Of a stretch of 10,277 bases of DNA, positions 6,969 through 10,277 are shown one piece after another. Position 1 is the first letter of the stretch, and each line of letters begins with the position of its first letter. This DNA comes from Betaproteobacteria bacterium TMED156 (GTDB taxonomy: Bacteria > Pseudomonadota > Gammaproteobacteria > Burkholderiales > Burkholderiaceae_A), in contig NHHF01000102.1 in the NCBI GenBank assembly GCA_002171155.1, positions 4,067-14,343 on the forward strand. The letters run 5' to 3'. The notes beneath the pieces were generated by a model. That model was given only the letters and a program-made list of their open reading frames with translations. It did not search any database and was not told the DNA's origin. Made by a program: the position numbers and the translations under genes.

Positions 6969-7588
6969 GATAGACCTATTTTTTTTAATCGCTCCTCTAA
7001 GATTATTTCCAATTCTCTCAATGATTCAACAACAACACAATCCGAGCACTTTTTTAATTGTTCAACATTTTGAAGTTCTATTTTTCTAGGATTCAGTTCA
7101 ACCCATTCCCTGGGAGCTTTAGTAACGACAACAGGAGCAGTGTCGCACGCAAAAATAATACTTAGAACGCCTAGTTTACCGGCCTGTGCAAACATATTAG
7201 TAGGTAAAGTATCTGAGATTCCATAATTGCATTTTGCTACTGTGTTGCTGGTTGCTGGCGCAATGACAATCGTGTGATATACATTATCATACAACATTCC
7301 TACTGGGACAGAACTAGCTGTTTTATCCCTGAAAATTTTATAATTTTTTTTCAAAGATTCTATGTTGTAACCATAAATTGGCAAAACTTCTTCAGCTGCT
7401 GAGGATAAAAATAAATCTGTATTTGGTGTTCGAGAACATATTTCTAATGACTCTTTTAAAAAATGTCCTGAACCGGTAAGAGCCCAAGCAATTTTTTTTC
7501 TAGTTTTGGTATCTCCTGCAGTTCCACCAGTTGGTATTGCTGCTTGAAGCCATTTTTGATTTCCCTTTTTTTTATTTTTTTTTAACAT
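6947..7588 (-). CDS. dmrB: DmrB-type flavoprotein, probable dihydromethanopterin reductase
   Basis: The 213-residue protein is a flavoprotein of the archaeoflavoprotein/DmrB group. Visible are KIAWALTGSGHFLKESLE at 32-49 (flavin phosphate loop TGSGH), VIAPATSNTVAKCNYGISD at 108-126 (a stretch shared with other FMN-binding decarboxylase-like flavoproteins), FACDTAP at 146-152 and a cysteine pair near 181-184. DmrB from Burkholderia has been characterised as a dihydromethanopterin reductase, making active H4MPT from dihydromethanopterin. Other methylotrophs use the dihydrofolate-reductase-like DmrA instead. About 30 residues precede the first beta strand, more than expected, with a lysine-rich start (MLKKNKKKGNQK). 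No better in-frame start or clear SD was found, so the true N-terminus is uncertain. It is the first gene of the minus-strand unit that continues through mfnB. Confidence 0.82.
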   Translation of the reverse strand: MLKKNKKKGNQKWLQAAIPTGGTAGDTKTRKKIAWALTGSGHFLKESLEICSRTPNTDLFLSSAAEEVLPIYGYNIESLKKNYKIFRDKTASSVPVGMLYDNVYHTIVIAPATSNTVAKCNYGISDTLPTNMFAQAGKLGVLSIIFACDTAPVVVTKAPREWVELNPRKIELQNVEQLKKCSDCVVVESLRELEIILEERLKKIGLSWKKSSF

Positions 7589-7647
7589 ACTTATAAAAAT
7601 AAGATTATTAATTTATAATTCATTGACTTAGTAGAAATGATATCTTC
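7589..7647. promoter_or_regulatory. Divergent intergenic region dmrB / folB
   Basis: These 59 bp are the only spacer between two divergent units and must hold or adjoin both promoters. The stretch is almost entirely A/T, with several TATAA-like words on either strand. A TTGACT lies at 7623-7628 on the plus strand, but at the usual spacing its -10 would fall on the folB ATG at 7648. That would make sense only if translation starts later, for example at the in-frame ATG at 7666. I cannot assign a promoter with confidence, and neither gene has a recognisable SD. Confidence 0.4.
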
Positions 7648-8145
7648 ATGGTAAAAAAATACAAAATGCAAAATAAAAACCTCACCTCACAGACAAACTT
7701 GAATAATGAACTGCCTGAAACACATTTAGATGTTGTTTTTATTAACAATTTAACTGGCAAGACTATCATAGGAATTTGTGAAGATGAGTTGCACAATCCA
7801 CAGGAAATAATAGTTGATATCTCAATGGGTGTTCCTTACATAAAAGCTTGTAATTCTGACAATATAAATCACACTATTAATTATGACAAAGTTAGATCTA
7901 ATGTTTTGAAAATAATGAAAAATCATAATTTTAAATTGTTGGAATCTTTTGCAGAAGCTATAGCCGACATAATTTTAAATGATTTTGGAGCTCACTGGAC
8001 TAAGGTAAAGGTTATAAAACCCAAAAAGTACATTGATGTTGACTCAGTTGGAATCGTTATTGAAAGAAAATCCACAAAAAAATACACCATAAAACCTCAA
8101 AGTATTTTGAAAATCATTGGTGCTGGACATGTGCCGGATGATTAA
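7648..8145 (+). CDS. folB: Dihydroneopterin aldolase (FolB) with C-terminal extension
   Basis: FolB cleaves dihydroneopterin to 6-hydroxymethyl-dihydropterin, the pterin precursor of folate and, by inference here, of H4MPT. The core at about residues 27-140 matches bacterial FolB: LDVVFINNLTGKTIIGICEDEL, NYDKV, an ESFAEAIADIIL helix, VKVIKPKKY and VGIVIER. The catalytic set is present: Glu47 after the GI pair, Tyr79 and Lys124. At 165 residues it is longer than the usual 120 or so, with about 26 extra N-terminal residues and 25 extra at the C-terminus ending in IIGAGHVPDD. Start at 7648 is tentative, because the ATG at 7666 is also possible and neither has an SD. It stands alone on the plus strand inside the island, and its TAA stop is part of the A run that forms the U-tract of the opposite-strand fae terminator. 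Confidence 0.88.
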   Translation: MVKKYKMQNKNLTSQTNLNNELPETHLDVVFINNLTGKTIIGICEDELHNPQEIIVDISMGVPYIKACNSDNINHTINYDKVRSNVLKIMKNHNFKLLESFAEAIADIILNDFGAHWTKVKVIKPKKYIDVDSVGIVIERKSTKKYTIKPQSILKIIGAGHVPDD

Positions 8146-8177
8146 AAAAACCGAATCTCATATGAGAGACCCGGTTT
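8144..8177 (-). terminator. Rho-independent terminator of fae
   Basis: In the minus-strand RNA the arms at 8177-8166 and 8159-8148 form a continuous 12-bp stem (two of the pairs are G-U) closed by a 6-base loop. It is followed by a run of seven U (8150-8144, the first three in the stem). In plus-strand RNA the two G-U positions become A-C mismatches and no U run follows directly, so the signal works mainly for fae. It begins 25 bases after the fae stop. Confidence 0.85.
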
Positions 8178-8188
8178 ACATTTTATCC

Positions 8189-8200
8189 AAAAAAAAAAAA
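8189..8200. repeat. A12 homopolymer between the fae stop and its terminator
   Basis: Twelve consecutive A residues on the plus strand (T12 in the fae transcript direction) lie one base beyond the fae stop codon. No hairpin precedes the run, so it is not itself a terminator. It may be variable in length. Confidence 0.85.
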
Positions 8201-8201
8201 C

Positions 8202-8711
8202 TTATGATGCTGCAAAAGGATGGGCTGCAGAGCCTTTTCCAGAAACCACCTCTGATGCAGTAGGCTGACCACTTACTGCTCTTTGAATAGCCTCTCTTGT
8301 TGCTTGATAATTATAATCTTGAATTTTTTGATCATCAGCAGCCTCCCAGTGGATGAATACACCAACACTTACAAAGACATCATCAGCTTCACCTGCAGGA
8401 ATTGTTCCATCTTCAACACTATCTGCTACAGCCATAGCAACTGCTCTTTGTGCAGGCCCAAACATCTGAACAGCTTGTTTAGCTCCTTTGATAGTAACTT
8501 TATTAAACATTACCGTGGCTGGTTTACATAGCAAATTTGGCGCAACAACGGCTAACAAACTTGTAAATCCGTCCTTATTATTAACAAGAGCATTTGCAAA
8601 TGCAGATTCTGCAGTGCTACCTCTTGGACCCATAATTAAATCAATATGCGCAACTTCATTACCGTCTCCAACAAGAGACTCACCAACCATTAAACGGTCT
8701 ATCTTTGCCAT
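8202..8711 (-). CDS. fae: Formaldehyde-activating enzyme (Fae)
   Basis: Fae catalyses condensation of formaldehyde with H4MPT to methylene-H4MPT in the cytoplasm, the entry step of H4MPT-linked formaldehyde oxidation. The 169-residue protein is full length and strongly conserved: [19 protein letters not shown] at 8-26 with the putative catalytic histidine (His22 here), [59 protein letters not shown], a [19 protein letters not shown] stretch and the C-terminal AAHPFAAS. The ATG at 8711 follows a strong SD (AGGGAG, 7-base spacer), and the gene has its own terminator, both signs of high expression. By hand count its G+C is about 42 percent, against roughly a quarter in sampled parts of the adjacent CitG-like gene. 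This fits codon optimisation of an abundant enzyme, although the conserved Ala/Gly-rich composition contributes. Confidence 0.98.
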   Translation of the reverse strand: MAKIDRLMVGESLVGDGNEVAHIDLIMGPRGSTAESAFANALVNNKDGFTSLLAVVAPNLLCKPATVMFNKVTIKGAKQAVQMFGPAQRAVAMAVADSVEDGTIPAGEADDVFVSVGVFIHWEAADDQKIQDYNYQATREAIQRAVSGQPTASEVVSGKGSAAHPFAAS

Positions 8712-8784
8712 TTCATTTCTCCCTAATATCTTAAATTTTTATATAAATTAAAACACATACGAATATTAAAACAAAAAGAAAACA
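8712..8784 (-). promoter_or_regulatory. fae upstream region with strong Shine-Dalgarno
   Basis: The longest intergenic stretch in the window (73 bp) precedes fae. It contains AGGGAG at 8724-8719 with a 7-base spacer to the ATG, the best SD seen here. Further upstream on the minus strand a TATAAA (8743-8738) could be a -10 element, but no matching -35 lies at normal spacing; a TTGTTT at 8774-8769 is too far from it. A separate fae promoter is therefore plausible but not demonstrated. Confidence 0.5.
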
Positions 8785-9762
8785 TTAAGCATACATTTTT
8801 TTCTTTAAATCACTCCTTAAATTTGGCAAAAGAACTAAAACCAAAAATAAAGTGCAAACAGTCAGATCAGCACTTGTACCTGGATTAATATTCCTTTTTT
8901 TTAAAGAATAATCCCAAGCCAATAGTTTTTTTTCTGAAGGTAAGTAAATATTAACATCATTTTTTTCTGATTCCACTGGAAATGAATTGTCATGAAACAA
9001 AAAACAACATGCCTCATCTAAAATTTGTTTTGATACTTTACTGCCATATTTACGTCGAATATGGGTATCTTGATATTTTGTAAGCCAATTCAAGTATATT
9101 TTTAGAACAAATTCATCTGGATTTAGAGAGAAAAATGACTCATTAGCAGGTTTGTTCTTGCTCACTTTATTTTTTAAATCAACAAAATTAAAAAATTCCT
9201 GATTAAAAACTTCAAAAAAATAATTAGCATATTGCCTGGCAATAAAATCTCGTTTAGATCCGATCCTCATAACATCTAATAAACTGATATTGGGTTCACC
9301 TCTAATATCAGCTCTTTTAACTACTCCAAGTCCTCCGGGGTTTGCTATTTTTATAGCACGAAAAACAAATTTTGCATCATCAATAGTCGTATTTTGAATG
9401 ATTTTTTTCACCTGAATCTTAAGTAGTGAGAAAAAAATTTTTTGGTTAATAATTTTTTTTGGCTGCTTTTTGATTAAATATATAATTGCTTGGATTAAAG
9501 GAGCACACAACAAAATAATTCCAAGGTTTGTATTGCAGTTTACAGTTTCGAAAGTTTTTTTCACAGACTGTTCTATTTTTTGTCCGAGTGTTTTATTTTC
9601 ATCAAATAATATCGGAACAACGACTTTCGAGCTGTTAACAAATAATTTAGCTGTCATTCCATGACCAGGACTCATGAAAGAAACATTACCAGGCTTTGAA
9701 ACTAAAACATCTAACAAGCACGCTGTAAGAAAAGCTGATTTGACGTTGTTAATTGAGATCAT
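8785..9762 (-). CDS. CitG-like protein of the H4MPT island (triphosphoribosyl-dephospho-CoA synthase family)
   Basis: The 325-residue protein belongs to the CitG/MdcB family (COG1767). Landmarks are VSKPGNVSFMSPGHGMT at 21-37, NTNLGIILLCAPL at 77-89 (nucleotide-binding region), NPGGLG at 141-146, DTHIRRKYG at 232-240 and NINPGTSADLTVC at 291-303. Family enzymes transfer phosphoribosyl groups from ATP to make the citrate lyase prosthetic precursor. In methylotroph islands a divergent version (orf5 in Methylorubrum) is linked to H4MPT formation, so a phosphoribosyl or ribosyl transfer is an attractive inference, but the reaction is unproven. No citrate lyase genes are nearby. It starts at the ATG at 9762, 13 bp after the stop of the RimK-like gene, and fae follows 73 bp downstream. 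No SD is visible. Composition is very AT-rich with many lysines and isoleucines. Confidence 0.88.
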   Translation of the reverse strand: MISINNVKSAFLTACLLDVLVSKPGNVSFMSPGHGMTAKLFVNSSKVVVPILFDENKTLGQKIEQSVKKTFETVNCNTNLGIILLCAPLIQAIIYLIKKQPKKIINQKIFFSLLKIQVKKIIQNTTIDDAKFVFRAIKIANPGGLGVVKRADIRGEPNISLLDVMRIGSKRDFIARQYANYFFEVFNQEFFNFVDLKNKVSKNKPANESFFSLNPDEFVLKIYLNWLTKYQDTHIRRKYGSKVSKQILDEACCFLFHDNSFPVESEKNDVNIYLPSEKKLLAWDYSLKKRNINPGTSADLTVCTLFLVLVLLPNLRSDLKKKMYA

Positions 9763-9775
9763 TTAGCAAAAATAA

Positions 9776-10277
9776 TCATTGAAAACTATGATTTTCTAGT
9801 AATAAATCGAGCATTCTTTTTGTAACATTAAATTCACATACACTTTGAAGTCCCTTCCAAGCAGGTATTCCATTTACTTCAATGATTTGAAAGCCCTCTT
9901 TGATTGTTTCATCTGGAATCAGATCAACACCAGCTATGTCAAGATCCAACACCTTAGTTGCATTTTCAGCTATTTTTTTTAAATTTTTGGTTAGTATGAT
10001 TTTTTCACATTGCGCACCCATAGCCTTATTATGAATCCAAGTCTTTCCAATTCTTTTCATTGCTGCAATAGCCTTATTTTTTATTACAAAAACTCTGTAG
10101 TCATGAGGGTTAACGTTGTATTTTGTTGGAACAAATTGCTGTAGATAAAAAACACCTCCTTTTGTATCAGAAAATGATAGTTTAGTTACACTATTTTTAT
10201 CAGTTCCAAATAATATTAAACCCTGCCCCTGTGAACCAAAAAGTGGTTTAAGTACTATTTTTTTTCCAGATTGATTG
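9776..10277 (-). CDS. RimK-like ATP-grasp ligase, partial at right edge
   Basis: The minus-strand frame is open from the right window edge to the TGA at 9776, giving the C-terminal 166 residues of an ATP-grasp protein. The ATG at 10060 is internal, because family sequence continues upstream of it. Motifs in order are KIVLKPLFGSQGQGLILFG at the window edge (ATP-binding lysine and glycine loop), NPHDYRVFVI, KRIGKTWIHNKAMGAQ, DLDIAGVDLIPDE and IIEVNGIPAWKGLQ (metal-binding Glu-x-Asn). This matches the RimK/MptN-like ligases of H4MPT islands (orf9 in Methylorubrum). Archaeal MptN adds glutamate to H4MPT to give tetrahydrosarcinapterin. Here addition of glutamate to H4MPT or methylofuran is possible, but the acceptor cannot be read from the sequence. 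It is probably co-transcribed with the CitG-like gene, 13 bp downstream. Confidence 0.88.
   Translation of the reverse strand, partial: NQSGKKIVLKPLFGSQGQGLILFGTDKNSVTKLSFSDTKGGVFYLQQFVPTKYNVNPHDYRVFVIKNKAIAAMKRIGKTWIHNKAMGAQCEKIILTKNLKKIAENATKVLDLDIAGVDLIPDETIKEGFQIIEVNGIPAWKGLQSVCEFNVTKRMLDLLLENHSFQ

Noticed and set aside
6661..7089. Plus-strand open frame of 142 codons
   Set aside because: It is antisense to the dihydropteroate-synthase-like gene and dmrB, both of which show conserved motifs. No domain was recognised.
7637..7654. Short upstream frame before folB (ATG at 7637, five codons to TAA)
   Set aside because: Too short, with no SD or conserved leader-peptide feature. Such frames are common by chance.
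8283..8751. Two overlapping plus-strand open frames opposite fae
   Set aside because: They are shadows of the highly conserved fae gene.
8712..8784. Riboswitch upstream of fae
   Set aside because: The region is only 73 bp, almost purely A/T, and has no stable stem or known aptamer pattern.
10058..10060. ATG at 10060 as the start of the RimK-like gene
   Set aside because: The ATP-binding loop and other family motifs continue in frame upstream to the window edge, so this methionine is internal.

Overview
This window is part of a bacterial tetrahydromethanopterin (H4MPT)/methylofuran C1-transfer island, the archaeal-type gene set that methylotrophic bacteria use to oxidise formaldehyde. The diagnostic genes are fae (formaldehyde-activating enzyme), fhcB (a formyltransferase/hydrolase complex subunit), methylofuran biosynthesis genes of the mfnB/mfnD/mfnE/mfnF type, a DmrB-type flavoprotein, a dihydropteroate-synthase-like protein, and the usual accessory families (HisA-like, DUF447, CitG-like, RimK-like). 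The DNA is very AT-rich with many A/T homopolymers. About 200 bp in total is non-coding, and most neighbouring genes overlap. This suggests a small, streamlined, possibly planktonic methylotrophic bacterium; the lineage cannot be fixed from the sequence alone.

Layout. Positions 1-1695 (minus): a HisA-like gene followed by fhcB, which runs off the left edge. Positions 1694-4262 (plus): an ATP-grasp ligase of MfnD type, then mfnF, then mfnE, all overlapping. The two units start head to head, and both start codons lie in one CATG. Positions 4245-7588 (minus): dmrB, a dihydropteroate-synthase-like gene (TTG start), a DUF447 gene and mfnB, all overlapping; the tail of mfnB overlaps the tail of mfnE. 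Positions 7648-8145 (plus): folB alone. Positions 8202-10277 (minus): a RimK-like ATP-grasp gene entering from the right edge, a CitG-like gene, then fae. fae has the best ribosome-binding site in the window and a well-formed terminator that faces only its own strand.

How the genes fit together. Fae condenses formaldehyde with H4MPT. Enzymes outside the window (presumably MtdB and Mch) would carry the C1 unit to formyl-H4MPT, and the Fhc complex, which carries methylofuran, releases formate. FolB, the dihydropteroate-synthase-like protein, DmrB and the accessory proteins plausibly build and reduce the pterin. MfnB, MfnE, MfnF and the MfnD-type ligase plausibly build methylofuran. No mobile element, CRISPR array, tRNA or rRNA was seen. 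No wholly new system is evident: the island type is known, but several members have no established reaction, and the packing of genes and signals is unusual.
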